Source of the DNA: an uncultured Sphingobacteriales bacterium
GTDB taxonomy: Bacteria > Bacteroidota > Bacteroidia > Chitinophagales > Chitinophagaceae
Direction of reading: 5' to 3'
Length of the DNA stretch: 64,000 nt
Assembly: GCA_937871285.1 (NCBI GenBank)
Contig: CALMQS010000047.1
Location: 91,963-155,962, forward strand
Shown one piece after another: positions 44,382-54,296 of the stretch. Within the stretch, counting starts at the first letter, position 1, and each line of letters starts with the position of its first letter. Below the pieces are notes generated by a model. It had not been told where the DNA came from and ran no database searches. It was given only the letters and a program-made list of their open reading frames with translations. The translations under genes were made by a program, and so were the position numbers.

Positions 44382-47300
44382 ATGCGCTGGCTGATTGTTT
44401 TATGCTTTGGTTTGCTTACCGGTAATCTGTCGGCGCAGGGTTACTACCAAAAATCGGTAGATGCTTACCGGGCGCTGAAATACGACAGTGCTTTTTTGTA
44501 TATTGAAACTGCCCTTAATCATTACCGCACCCTTAGGGTAACCGATAGCCTGGTGCTGGCATACATACAAAAAGCGGATATGGTATGGAGCCAAAAGAGC
44601 ACGCCTCTTGCACTGGCTGTAATTGATTCTGCCATTATAATAGCAAAACAGTTGCCCTTTAAAAATCCTTTGCATGTAGCTGCCTTTAATAAGAAGGGAC
44701 AGATCCACGTACATAATAAGGAAGCGGAGAAAGGAAAAAAATATTTGCTGCAGGCACTGGATCACGTAGATAAAAATGCGGCGCCTAACGGTATCTATTC
44801 CGCCTTATACACCAATTTATCATGGTTGTTTCTGGAGCTGCAGGATTTTACCCCGGCATTGGCCTATGCGGAAGAAGCAAAAAAAATAAATGAAAATTTA
44901 TACGGGAAAGATGCGCGGCAGTTACTGGGTGTATACCAGTCATTAATGCTGATCGCGCACGACGCGGGCTGGTATAACCAGGCAGAGCAGTACGGTCTGG
45001 AATTTTACAGGCTTGCCAACCTGAACCTGCCGGCCAACCACCCCAATAAAGGGCTGATGCATAATGATCTTGGTATTTTATATGAAAGCATGTACCGCCT
45101 TGATGAAGCCCTTTTTCACAAGCAACAAATGGTGCATATTATTCAGCAGGATTATGCCAAACATAAAAACCCGCAGCTGCTGGCCATCGCCTACAATAAT
45201 ATGGGGAGCTTTTATCATACAATTGGAGAGCTGCAGCTTGCACTGGAATATTATGATAAAGCCAAACAGTTGCATGAAATTAATTACGGGGCAGAGAGCG
45301 CCGGTATTGTTCGTCCGCTTACACATTTGGCCAACCTTAAAAGTGCTGTTGGCAATTACGATGAAGCGGATAGCCTCTATGCCAGGGCTTATGCGCTGCA
45401 GAAAGTTTATGCCGGTGGCGATTGGCTCAACCTCGCTTATGTTGAGTCGCAATATGGCGACCTTTTTTTTAACAGGGAACAATACGCTGAGGCCGAAGAT
45501 TTTTACCTGAAGGCATTGAACAATAATAAAAAAGCAGGTATTACCAGCACCAGTATCGTTGAGCAAACACGTACCACGCTTGCTGAAGTGTATGCGCATA
45601 CAGGGCGATCAGGTGAGGCTATAGCTATATTGCGAAAGGTGCTTGAAAAATATCGCAGCGTTTACCCGCCGGGTAATATTGTTATTGCCGGGCAGTACAA
45701 CAAAATAAGCAATGCGTATTTATTGAACGATCAGCCGGCGCAGGCCCTGCTTTATTCCGACAGTACCTTCTTAGAGCTGCTGCAGATTCCCGTGCTGCCC
45801 GATGGCGGTTGGATAGAAAAGCTGCCTTTTAATCACCATATTATCCGGTACCTCCAAAACCGGGCAGCGATAGAATCCCGGTTATATAAAAAAAACGGAA
45901 AAACGCAGCAGTTGCACAAGCTGCTCCAATTAGCCAACGGCTATGGCATATACCTGCAAAAAAGCTTACCGGCTTTAAGAACGCAGGCATCGCTTTTGCA
46001 ACTGGCAACACAGCATAAAGCCATTTATAATGCCGCTATGGAAGCTTGCTGGGAACTGCATCAAAAAGAACCCGCTAAAAATTTTGCTGAAAAAGCATTT
46101 GAATTTTCAGAAAGAAGCAAGGCTTTACTGTTACGGCTGGCTGCCAATAATATTATGGTAGATGCCAGCCGCAGTACCAAAAATGCGGCGGATGAGAAAG
46201 ATTTGTACTGGCGTAAACGGATCAGCTCCTTAAATACCCAATACATAGATGCCGGCAGCAGGAACGACTCCCTGCTTACATTGCTTACGGCTGCTATGGA
46301 AGGTTATTATCGTTTCCAGGACAGCATGCTGCAATCGGGTAATGGTATTGCAAAACTGAAATATAACTTACAACCTTTAAGTATAAATGAAATACGCAGG
46401 CAAATGCTGCGTGAAGGACAAACTTTATTGCAATACGCCGTTACGGATACCGCTGTTTTTATTTTTGTACTGAACAACAAAGGCTTTTATATGCACCGTT
46501 TACAGAAACGGGTATTGGATGATGTTACGGCTTTAAAAGATTTGTACAGCTTGTCTGCAACAGCTTTCAGGGAACCTGCTTACCGCCTGTACCAGCAGCT
46601 TATTCAACCGGTGGAGCAGCATTTTATTTCCGGTCAGTTGATTGTGGTACCGGACGCAGAACTGTATTATCTTAATTTTGAGCTGCTGGTATCTGATAAT
46701 AATGCGGTTCAGTTTAACAAGATGAATTACCTGGTTCGCCGGTATAATATTGCCTACCAGCTTTCGGCAACCAATGCCGTGCTTCTGCAATCGGCCAGGC
46801 CTGCGGCAGGCGATAGGGCTATGTTGCTGGTGCCGGTATTTACAGATGAAATGAAAGATGCTTACCGCACATCTGTAGGCGACACCGCCATGACCGACCC
46901 GCAGTATTATAATTTATTGCGGCAGCCTTTTACGCTTCTTGCAGCGCAGCAGATCAGCAGGCATGTAAAAAACGACCTGTTTACCGGGCAAAGCGCCATT
47001 GAAAGTGTTTTTAAGCAACTGGCAGCAGGTTATCATATTTTACACCTGGGTACCCATGCCGAAGTAAACCATACTGCGCCATTACAGTCCCGCTTTTTCA
47101 TGGCTAAGCCGGTACCGGCAGATTCAACGGGTATGGATGACGGTTACCTCCATGCTTATGAAATATATGCCACGCCTTTGCAGGCCGAACTGGCGGTATT
47201 AACAGCCTGCGAAACAGGAAGCGGCAACTGGAGCCAGGGAGAAGGGGTGATGTCGCTGGCGCACAGTTTTATGTATGCGGGCTGCCCTTCCGTAGTAATG

Positions 47301-47591
47301 AGCTTGTGGAAGATTGATGAAAAAGCCAGCGCGGATATTATTACCCGCTTTTATAAATACCTTGCCAAAGGCCTTTCCAAAAGTGAAGCGCTCCGATCTG
47401 CCAAGCTGCATCATATCGAAGCCTCTCATCCGGCATTATCGCACCCCTACTTTTGGGCAGGTATGACGCTGGTGGGCGACAGCAGCCCGCTCTATACATC
47501 GTATGCGTGGCTTTGGTTTACAGGTGGTGCACTCATTCTGGCAGCTATGCTCGGCTTCCTGTTCTTTCGCCCTGGTTTCAGGAAAAAATAA
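44382..47591 (+). CDS. Exported TPR-CHAT protease with C-terminal membrane anchor
   Basis: 1069 residues. Sec signal peptide (MRWLIVLCFGLLTGNLSAQ), six or more TPRs over about 20-480 (NMGSFYHTIGELQLALEYYD, LTHLANLKSAVGNYDEADSL, TLAEVYAHTGRSGEAIAILR), a helical linker, then a CHAT caspase-like domain (about 740-1030) with catalytic His892 in ILHLGTHAEVNH and Cys943 in LAVLTACETGSGNWSQGEG. A final membrane helix (about 1043-1062) with a positive tail RPGFRKK would anchor it in the inner membrane with the protease outside the cytoplasm. Both catalytic residues are intact. The substrate is unknown; the neighbouring membrane anti-sigma protein and the giant secreted protein are candidates. Confidence 0.88.
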   Translation: MRWLIVLCFGLLTGNLSAQGYYQKSVDAYRALKYDSAFLYIETALNHYRTLRVTDSLVLAYIQKADMVWSQKSTPLALAVIDSAIIIAKQLPFKNPLHVAAFNKKGQIHVHNKEAEKGKKYLLQALDHVDKNAAPNGIYSALYTNLSWLFLELQDFTPALAYAEEAKKINENLYGKDARQLLGVYQSLMLIAHDAGWYNQAEQYGLEFYRLANLNLPANHPNKGLMHNDLGILYESMYRLDEALFHKQQMVHIIQQDYAKHKNPQLLAIAYNNMGSFYHTIGELQLALEYYDKAKQLHEINYGAESAGIVRPLTHLANLKSAVGNYDEADSLYARAYALQKVYAGGDWLNLAYVESQYGDLFFNREQYAEAEDFYLKALNNNKKAGITSTSIVEQTRTTLAEVYAHTGRSGEAIAILRKVLEKYRSVYPPGNIVIAGQYNKISNAYLLNDQPAQALLYSDSTFLELLQIPVLPDGGWIEKLPFNHHIIRYLQNRAAIESRLYKKNGKTQQLHKLLQLANGYGIYLQKSLPALRTQASLLQLATQHKAIYNAAMEACWELHQKEPAKNFAEKAFEFSERSKALLLRLAANNIMVDASRSTKNAADEKDLYWRKRISSLNTQYIDAGSRNDSLLTLLTAAMEGYYRFQDSMLQSGNGIAKLKYNLQPLSINEIRRQMLREGQTLLQYAVTDTAVFIFVLNNKGFYMHRLQKRVLDDVTALKDLYSLSATAFREPAYRLYQQLIQPVEQHFISGQLIVVPDAELYYLNFELLVSDNNAVQFNKMNYLVRRYNIAYQLSATNAVLLQSARPAAGDRAMLLVPVFTDEMKDAYRTSVGDTAMTDPQYYNLLRQPFTLLAAQQISRHVKNDLFTGQSAIESVFKQLAAGYHILHLGTHAEVNHTAPLQSRFFMAKPVPADSTGMDDGYLHAYEIYATPLQAELAVLTACETGSGNWSQGEGVMSLAHSFMYAGCPSVVMSLWKIDEKASADIITRFYKYLAKGLSKSEALRSAKLHHIEASHPALSHPYFWAGMTLVGDSSPLYTSYAWLWFTGGALILAAMLGFLFFRPGFRKK

Positions 47592-47680
47592 GTTTTCGAC
47601 GAATTTTTTAAAAAAAACCGGTTTTGCTGTTTACCGTGTTGGAGAATAATTGATATAGAGATACAATTATTCCATTGCAC

Positions 47681-48802
47681 ATGAAACCATTATTGCTTTT
47701 GAGAAGAATGGCACTGCTTATTTGTGGCTGCCTGGTGCTATCGGTTGCCACAGCGCAAAAACCCCTCAACATTGCTACTACACCCGTTCCTTTTTTACGC
47801 ATCGCGCCCGATGCCCGTTCCGGCGGAATGGGGGATGCAGGTATTGCCACCCTGCCCGATGCAGGCGCCGGCTTTTGGAATATGGGCAAAGTAGTGTTTA
47901 ATGAAGAAGACGGAGGCGCTTCCGTTTCCTATATTCCCTGGCTGAAAAAGATAAGCGATGATGTGTATTTTGCATCGGCAGGCGGCTTTTATAAACTGGA
48001 TGAAAACCAGGCAATAAGCATTGGTCTGAGGTATTTCAGCCTCGGTAATATTCAATTCACTTCTGATGGCAGAAATAACCTGGGTGGAAGCAACCCGAGA
48101 GAATTCAGCGTTGATCTGGGCTATTCCAGGAAACTAACAGACGGGCTGGGACTGGGTATTGCTGCCAGGTATGTTCATTCGGGGCTGGTAAATAATGTTG
48201 CCGATCCGGGTGTGGTTTACCAAAACGGCACGGCTGTTGCCGCCGATATAGGGCTGTATTACGATAGCCGTTCAGAAGGAGATGGCTTTACTTTTGGCGC
48301 TGCCTTTACGAACCTCGGCAGTAAGATATCCTATATAAAAAATACTGCGGAAAAAGATTTCATACCTGCCAACCTCGGTATCGGGGCATCATGGAATAAA
48401 GTATTCAATGAAATACATGCTGTTTCAATAGGGCTTGATGTAAATAAATTGCTGGTGCCGGTACCGGAAGGAGATTCCCCCGATGCAGTGAGCAGGTACA
48501 GGCAAAAAGGCGTGGCGGAAAGCTGGGGAAATTCCTTCGGCGATTTTCCCGGGCAGGTGGGTATTGCTGCCGGGCTGGAATACTGGTACGATAAGCTGTT
48601 TGCACTGCGTGGCGGTTATTATTTTGAAGCAAAGGAGAGAGGAGACAGGCAATACCTTACAGCAGGTATTGGTGTACGTTATAATATATTGGGATTTAAT
48701 TTTTCATACCTCATACCATCGGGGAACGGTATAACCCAGCATCCGCTTTCCAATACACTGCGTTTTTCATTGCTGCTTAACTGGAGCAATAATGCTTATT
48801 AA
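47681..48802 (+). CDS. porV: PorV-type outer-membrane protein of type IX secretion
   Basis: 373 residues from ATG 47681. Signal peptide (ending VLSVATAQ), then a beta-barrel of the PorV/LptO family: TTPVPFLRIAPDARSGGMGD, WLKKISDDVYFASAGGFYKL, QAISIGLRYFSLGNIQFTSD, FSVDLGYSRKLTDGLGLGIA. PorV takes substrates with a C-terminal sorting domain from the translocon and delivers them to the cell surface. The next gene encodes exactly such a substrate. Whether this is the cell's general PorV or a dedicated paralogue cannot be told from this window. Confidence 0.88.
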   Translation: MKPLLLLRRMALLICGCLVLSVATAQKPLNIATTPVPFLRIAPDARSGGMGDAGIATLPDAGAGFWNMGKVVFNEEDGGASVSYIPWLKKISDDVYFASAGGFYKLDENQAISIGLRYFSLGNIQFTSDGRNNLGGSNPREFSVDLGYSRKLTDGLGLGIAARYVHSGLVNNVADPGVVYQNGTAVAADIGLYYDSRSEGDGFTFGAAFTNLGSKISYIKNTAEKDFIPANLGIGASWNKVFNEIHAVSIGLDVNKLLVPVPEGDSPDAVSRYRQKGVAESWGNSFGDFPGQVGIAAGLEYWYDKLFALRGGYYFEAKERGDRQYLTAGIGVRYNILGFNFSYLIPSGNGITQHPLSNTLRFSLLLNWSNNAY

Positions 48803-48848
48803 ATCTATTCGCTTATATCAATAGTTTCTTCCTTAAAAAATTTACTGT

Positions 48849-51800
48849 ATGAGATTAACTTTACTCTTTTTGGTGGCTTTGCTATCATGGAATGGCCTGG
48901 CGGCACAATCTGATTTTGCAACAGCGGAATCGTTAGCTACCGGAAACAGTAAGTCCGGTACCATTGGCCCTGCTAACCGCTACGTATATTATAAAACCCT
49001 GTTGCCTGCCAATGGTACGGTAACCGTGTATATAAAAGGAGAACACAAACAGGGGGGTACCGGCTCCATAGATTTTTATGCATACGATAAAAGCCACAGG
49101 CAGATTGGTGTAAAAGGAACGCTGGGCGGCAAGAATATATCCCAGGGTGATAAGTTCACAGATACCGTTCGCCTTTACTCGCAGGCTGCCGACAGCATAT
49201 ACCTGGTGCTGTATCAAAACAGCAGCCAGACCTTTGATTTTACTTTGCAATATGAGGTGCTGGATCAAAGCGCCACTGACCCTGAACCGAATGATGATTT
49301 TTTACAGGCTAAACCGCTTAACCACCGGCAAAAGGAAGAAGGACAGATTGGTTATATAGCCAATAATGTTACCGACCGCCTTGATTACTATAAAACATTG
49401 TTGCCAACGAGCGGCACAGTAACCATTTATATAGAAGGCATCCATACCGGCGGCGGTTCGGGTTCTATAGACCTGTACGCTTATGATAAATCGCGCCGCC
49501 AGATACAGGTAAAGAGAACACTGGGGGGTAAAAATATATCCCTGGGGCAAAGATTTAAAGATACTGTCCGTATCTATTCACGCGAAGCAGACAGCATTTA
49601 TTTACTGGTGTACCAGAACAGCAGCCAGTCGTTCAGCTATGCTTTGCAATACGAGGTGGCAGATCAGAACATTAATGATGCAGAACCCAACGACGAATTT
49701 TCGCAGGCTGGTGCTATTGTGCACCAGGAAACAATGTACGGAAGGATAGGGTATGTTACGAATAACGTTACCGACCGGCATGATTATTACAAAACATTGT
49801 TGCCGGTAACGGGAACCGTAAAGGTTTATATAGAAGGAACCCATACCGGCGGCGGTTCCGGCTCCATAGACTTCTATGCCTATGATAAGGAAAAGCGCCA
49901 GGTACATGTAAAAGGAACACTGGGTGGCAGGAACATAGCATTGGGAGAACATTTCAGCGATACGATTGAAATACATTCCCGTGCTGCAGACAGTCTTTAC
50001 CTCTTGCTTTATCAAAACAGCAGCCAGTCATTTGATTACAGCATACGATACGAAATGGTTAATATAAGCATTGATGATGCGGAACCTAATGATGTAATTG
50101 CTGAAGCCGTACCCATAGCGCTCAATGATACCATGTATGGACGCATTGGATATGTTGCCAGTAATGTTACCGACCGCTACGATTATTACCGGGCAGTATT
50201 ACCGGCCAACGGAACCTTTACCATTTATATAAGAGGTACCCATACCGGTGGCGGTTCGGGCTCTGTAGATCTGTATGTGTACGACAAAAGCCAGCGGCAG
50301 ATAGCCGTAAAAGCAACACTGGGTGGAAAAAATATCACATTAGGTCAGCAGTTCTCAGATACCCTTCGCGTTTATTCGCGGACTGCCGATACGGTCTATT
50401 TCGCAGTATACCAGAACAGCAGCCAGTCTTTCGATTATGCGGTGAGCTACGAAGTGCTTGATCAAAGCACCAACGACACCGAACCCAACAATGATTTTCC
50501 ACAGGCATTACCACTCCCTTACCAGGAGGTTGTAGCCGGGCATATTGGCTATATAGCCAATAATATTACCGACCGCTACGATTATTACCGCGCAGTACTG
50601 CCGGCAGACGGTACGGTAACCATTTATGCAGAAGGCGTACATACAGGCGGCGGCAACGGGTCCATTGATCTGTATATATATGATAGAAGCCGCCGGCAGA
50701 TTGGTGTAAAAGGAACACTGGGTGGCAAAAATATTGGGCTGGGCGAGCGATTCAGCGATACCGTTCAGGTATTTTCCCGTGCAGCTGATACGGTCTATTT
50801 TGCGGTTTACCAAAACAGCAGCCAGAGCTTTGCCTATACGCTCAGCTACACGGTATTGAACCAGAGCGCCAATGATCCTGAACCTAATAATGACTTTTCA
50901 GAGGCTAAACCCATAGCGCATGGAGAAAGCATTGAAGGTCATATAGGGTATGTGGCAGATAATGTTACCGACCGCTACGATTATTTTAAAACCCTGTTGC
51001 CGGTGGATGGTACGGTAACGGTTTATATAGAAGGTACTCATACAGGTGGCGGCAACGGCTCCATTGATTTTTACGCATACGATAAAAGCCGCAGGCAGAT
51101 TCATGTAAAAGGTACCCTGGGTGGAAAGAACATTCCATCTGGCGAAGCCTTCCGTGATACCATAGAAATAGCTTCCCGTGCTGCCGACAGCATATACCTC
51201 CTGCTTTATCAAAACAGCAGCCAGTCTTTCAGCTATAAGCTGCGCTATACCATGCCCGATGCGCTGCAGGGTGACCCTGAGCCCAACAATACTTTTGACC
51301 AGGCAGTAACAGTCAATCTTGCAGATACGGTTAAAGGGTTGATTGGGTATGTGGCCAATGCCGTAAACGATGTCAATGATTACTACAAAACCGCCATCCC
51401 TGCATATGGAAATCTCAAAATATTTATAGATGCTCAGAATACCGGTGCGGGGAGGGCAGGATTTGCTATATATGTATATGATAAAAACCGCCGGCAGGTT
51501 GGAGTTAAATCTTTAACAGCCGTTGATCCGGGAGATATGCTGAAAGACACACTAACTGTTAACTGTATAACATCCGATTCGGTATACGTGCTGGTTTACC
51601 AGCCATCGTCCGGCAGGTCATTTGCCTATAATTTTCAGTTCGCATTTGACGCACAGCAACCCGAAGCAAAAATTGGTTATACCAGGGCTGGGGGCACCTA
51701 TGAGTTTACCAACGAATCAACCCTTGCTACGAAATACACCTGGAGCATGGGCAACGGAGAGCAGTATAGCACTGTAGCACCGCCATTGATCACCTATAAA

Positions 51801-54074
51801 CCGGGAGGGTATGATGTGCGGTTAATTGTTGAAAATGAATTGTGCCGCCTGAGAGACACTACCGTAGTGGGTTTGGTGGTGAACGGACTGGACAGGTACA
51901 CGCCTGAATCGGGAGGGCCGGGTAATATAATGTTTACTGCTTATGGCGGTGGTTTTCACGGAGGTATGACTGTTCAGCTAAAACAGGGTGGATTCACCAG
52001 GAGCTCAGTTGATTCTGTCAATTGGGTAAATGAGAGGGGCAGTGTCTTTACTGCTGTTGTAGATATGCACGATGCACCGCTTGGTGTATATGACGTGATC
52101 ATTTCAACGAATGATACCACTTACAATATACCCGGAGGGTACGTTACGGAAGATCTCGTAAGGAAGCTGAGAGGGGAGATAGCAGGTAGAGATATCATAC
52201 GGTTTAATACAGATAATGTGTACATCATGAGAGTACATAATGAAGGTAATACGATGGCCGGTCATACCGAAGTCTATCTTCTCACTCCGATGGACATGGA
52301 AGTGACAAGACTGGACAGCCTGCTGCTGGGCTCATATAACGACATCGCGCTAGATACCATTAAGGAGTACACGCTTGTTACCAAAGAAAGGGGATATCCG
52401 TATGATGGAAAGTTATGGGCATACTATATTGCCGGCATACCCGCCGGAGAATACCAGGATATAAGCTTTAACCTGAATACTGCTACTATAGGAAAAGAAA
52501 AAATACACCTTTGGGTAAAAGGACCTTATTCAGGTTCGGAATATAGTTCCATTTTTGACGACTGTATTAAATCAATTCTAAAAACAGCCGGCGATCTTTC
52601 TATGGATGGAATCAGTGTTATACCTGGATTAGACTGTGTTGCAAATGCTGTTAAGCTGGGTGTTACGTCTTTATATACGGCAGGAAGCTATTTGTGGAAC
52701 AAGTTCACGGGAGGTAGTTCCGGTGGGGCAAAAACCGCCGCTTCGCTTTCCAAAGCCCTGGCGAGTGCGGCTAAAAACTGTGCAGGTGAAGCTGCTTTGA
52801 TATCTGTTGTCGGCGCTGAAGCAGCCCCGTTTGTGGAACTGGTTGATTTTTATTCGGATGCTGTATTGCTCGGATTAAACCTTGGAGATAATATTATAAA
52901 TATCAAGGAGAAATGCAAAGATGATCCTGAAGATGAAAAAGAAAAAGAGATAGATTCCAGGGCTTCTCTCGACCCCAATACCAAGTCAGGGCCCTCCGGC
53001 TTCGGGGAAGCGAGGTTTATAAGTGGTAATGATAAACGAATGAGCTATACCGTATTATTTGAAAATATGAATATCGCTACGCTCCCGGCCCAGGAGGTGA
53101 TCATCCTGGATACGCTCGATAAGAATGTATACGATTTATCTACGTTCAGACCCAGGCAGTTCGGGTTTGGATCACAATCATACCTTATACCTGCCGGAGC
53201 AACGGAATATGTAGAAGATATTAGTTACACGCAGGATTTATCAGTAAGGTTTTATATCAAATTAGATGAAGAAACGGGTATTGTAAAAGCTACGTTTAAA
53301 ACCATTGACAAAGCCACAGGGGTGGTAACGGAAGATCCGCTGGCGGGATTTTTACCGCCGAATATAACTGCTCCGGAGGGAGAAGGATATATCAGCTTTT
53401 CTGTTGACATAAAGGATAATCTGCCAAATGGAACCGTAATTGCAAACAGGGCTTCTATTGTTTTTGATGCAAATGAACCTATTATAACCGATATATGGAG
53501 CAACACCATTGACCGTAATCTTCCATCCTCCATTGTAACAGAGGCCAGAAAGGTCACCGATAGCACAATCATAGTAAAGATCAATGGCAATGATGCAGAA
53601 AGTGGTATCAGGGTATATAACTTGTATTATTCCGAAAATAATGAACCTTACAGATACGCCGGTAAAATGAGAGATTCTTCCTTATTTAAGGTCAATCCGG
53701 GAAGCACCTATGGCTTTTACAGCATTTCAATAGATAAAGTTGGCAACCTTGAAAATAAATCGGCTTCTGCTGAAGCAACGGTGCATATGAAATCCGAAGA
53801 ACCTGTCAATAATGGTGACCAACTGACCCTCTACCCTGTTCCTTCCAATGGTACGGTAACCCTTGAACTAAATATAGCAGAAACACAGCAGCTCCTTATC
53901 AGCGTATATTCCGCATCCGGGCAGCGGGTAGCTGAATTATACAACGGCAGCGCCGGCAGCGGTAACCTGAAAATTACCAAAAGCCTGCATAACTTAAGCA
54001 GTGGCTTGTATTTTGTGCATGCCAGGGGCAGTAAAGGTATCAGCCAAAAAAAGAAAATGGTATTGGTGAAATAA
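48849..54074 (+). CDS. Giant type IX-secreted protein with seven tandem domains
   Basis: 1741 residues. Signal peptide (ending WNGLAAQ). Seven tandem beta-domains follow; they start at residues 39, 167, 300, 433, 566, 699 and 832, so the last six start at an exact 133-residue (399-bp) period. Each has IGYVANNVTDRYDYY, a GTHTGGGSGSIDLYAYDK-like segment, TLGGKNI, and LYQNSSQSFSY, resembling PPC-type domains. Then PKD (about 937-1015), an IPT-like domain (1017-1097), a Gly/Ala-rich hydrophobic stretch (1240-1355), a conserved beta domain opening SLDPNTKSGPSGFG (1373-1557), a further fibronectin-like part, and a type A sorting domain (1656-1741, LYPVPSNGTVTLEL). Probably a surface adhesin or effector. 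It lies 46 nt after porV and ends in a terminator. Confidence 0.88.
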   Translation: MRLTLLFLVALLSWNGLAAQSDFATAESLATGNSKSGTIGPANRYVYYKTLLPANGTVTVYIKGEHKQGGTGSIDFYAYDKSHRQIGVKGTLGGKNISQGDKFTDTVRLYSQAADSIYLVLYQNSSQTFDFTLQYEVLDQSATDPEPNDDFLQAKPLNHRQKEEGQIGYIANNVTDRLDYYKTLLPTSGTVTIYIEGIHTGGGSGSIDLYAYDKSRRQIQVKRTLGGKNISLGQRFKDTVRIYSREADSIYLLVYQNSSQSFSYALQYEVADQNINDAEPNDEFSQAGAIVHQETMYGRIGYVTNNVTDRHDYYKTLLPVTGTVKVYIEGTHTGGGSGSIDFYAYDKEKRQVHVKGTLGGRNIALGEHFSDTIEIHSRAADSLYLLLYQNSSQSFDYSIRYEMVNISIDDAEPNDVIAEAVPIALNDTMYGRIGYVASNVTDRYDYYRAVLPANGTFTIYIRGTHTGGGSGSVDLYVYDKSQRQIAVKATLGGKNITLGQQFSDTLRVYSRTADTVYFAVYQNSSQSFDYAVSYEVLDQSTNDTEPNNDFPQALPLPYQEVVAGHIGYIANNITDRYDYYRAVLPADGTVTIYAEGVHTGGGNGSIDLYIYDRSRRQIGVKGTLGGKNIGLGERFSDTVQVFSRAADTVYFAVYQNSSQSFAYTLSYTVLNQSANDPEPNNDFSEAKPIAHGESIEGHIGYVADNVTDRYDYFKTLLPVDGTVTVYIEGTHTGGGNGSIDFYAYDKSRRQIHVKGTLGGKNIPSGEAFRDTIEIASRAADSIYLLLYQNSSQSFSYKLRYTMPDALQGDPEPNNTFDQAVTVNLADTVKGLIGYVANAVNDVNDYYKTAIPAYGNLKIFIDAQNTGAGRAGFAIYVYDKNRRQVGVKSLTAVDPGDMLKDTLTVNCITSDSVYVLVYQPSSGRSFAYNFQFAFDAQQPEAKIGYTRAGGTYEFTNESTLATKYTWSMGNGEQYSTVAPPLITYKPGGYDVRLIVENELCRLRDTTVVGLVVNGLDRYTPESGGPGNIMFTAYGGGFHGGMTVQLKQGGFTRSSVDSVNWVNERGSVFTAVVDMHDAPLGVYDVIISTNDTTYNIPGGYVTEDLVRKLRGEIAGRDIIRFNTDNVYIMRVHNEGNTMAGHTEVYLLTPMDMEVTRLDSLLLGSYNDIALDTIKEYTLVTKERGYPYDGKLWAYYIAGIPAGEYQDISFNLNTATIGKEKIHLWVKGPYSGSEYSSIFDDCIKSILKTAGDLSMDGISVIPGLDCVANAVKLGVTSLYTAGSYLWNKFTGGSSGGAKTAASLSKALASAAKNCAGEAALISVVGAEAAPFVELVDFYSDAVLLGLNLGDNIINIKEKCKDDPEDEKEKEIDSRASLDPNTKSGPSGFGEARFISGNDKRMSYTVLFENMNIATLPAQEVIILDTLDKNVYDLSTFRPRQFGFGSQSYLIPAGATEYVEDISYTQDLSVRFYIKLDEETGIVKATFKTIDKATGVVTEDPLAGFLPPNITAPEGEGYISFSVDIKDNLPNGTVIANRASIVFDANEPIITDIWSNTIDRNLPSSIVTEARKVTDSTIIVKINGNDAESGIRVYNLYYSENNEPYRYAGKMRDSSLFKVNPGSTYGFYSISIDKVGNLENKSASAEATVHMKSEEPVNNGDQLTLYPVPSNGTVTLELNIAETQQLLISVYSASGQRVAELYNGSAGSGNLKITKSLHNLSSGLYFVHARGSKGISQKKKMVLVK

Positions 54075-54101
54075 AAATGGCGGGCAGGTTTATTATGGTT
54101 G

Positions 54102-54135
54102 AAGGTCCACACAATGTTGGACCTTTGCCTTTTTT
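54102..54135 (+). terminator. Terminator after the giant secreted-protein gene
   Basis: Perfect 8-bp stem AAGGTCCA/TGGACCTT (54102-54109 with 54118-54125), 8-nt loop, followed by TGCCTTTTTTAG. It closes the sigma-CHAT-PorV cluster. Confidence 0.8.
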
Positions 54136-54258
54136 AGTACCCGGTTTATTTTGCAAGACAATACCCGCCAAACGCAGGAATAATGAATTTATTAACCTGT
54201 AGCAGGTATTAAAAAGCAATATTTTCCTCCTATACATACCATACTTTGTAATTTGCTT

Positions 54259-54293
54259 AAATCTCAAATTTTAAATCTCAAATTTCAAATTAA
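54259..54293. repeat. Heptamer tandem repeat (AAATCTC type)
   Basis: Five units (aaatctc, aaatttt, aaatctc, aaatttc, aaattaa) end 3 nt before the ATG at 54297. Same family as 3102. Confidence 0.7.
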
Positions 54294-54296
54294 ATC

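Noticed and set aside
43097..47591. Type III-E CRISPR (Craspase) locus because of TPR-CHAT next to a sigma factor
   Set aside because: No gRAMP/Cas7-11, no CRISPR array and no Cas gene is present, and the CHAT protein has a signal peptide and membrane anchor, unlike cytoplasmic Csx29. Only the regulatory analogy is kept.
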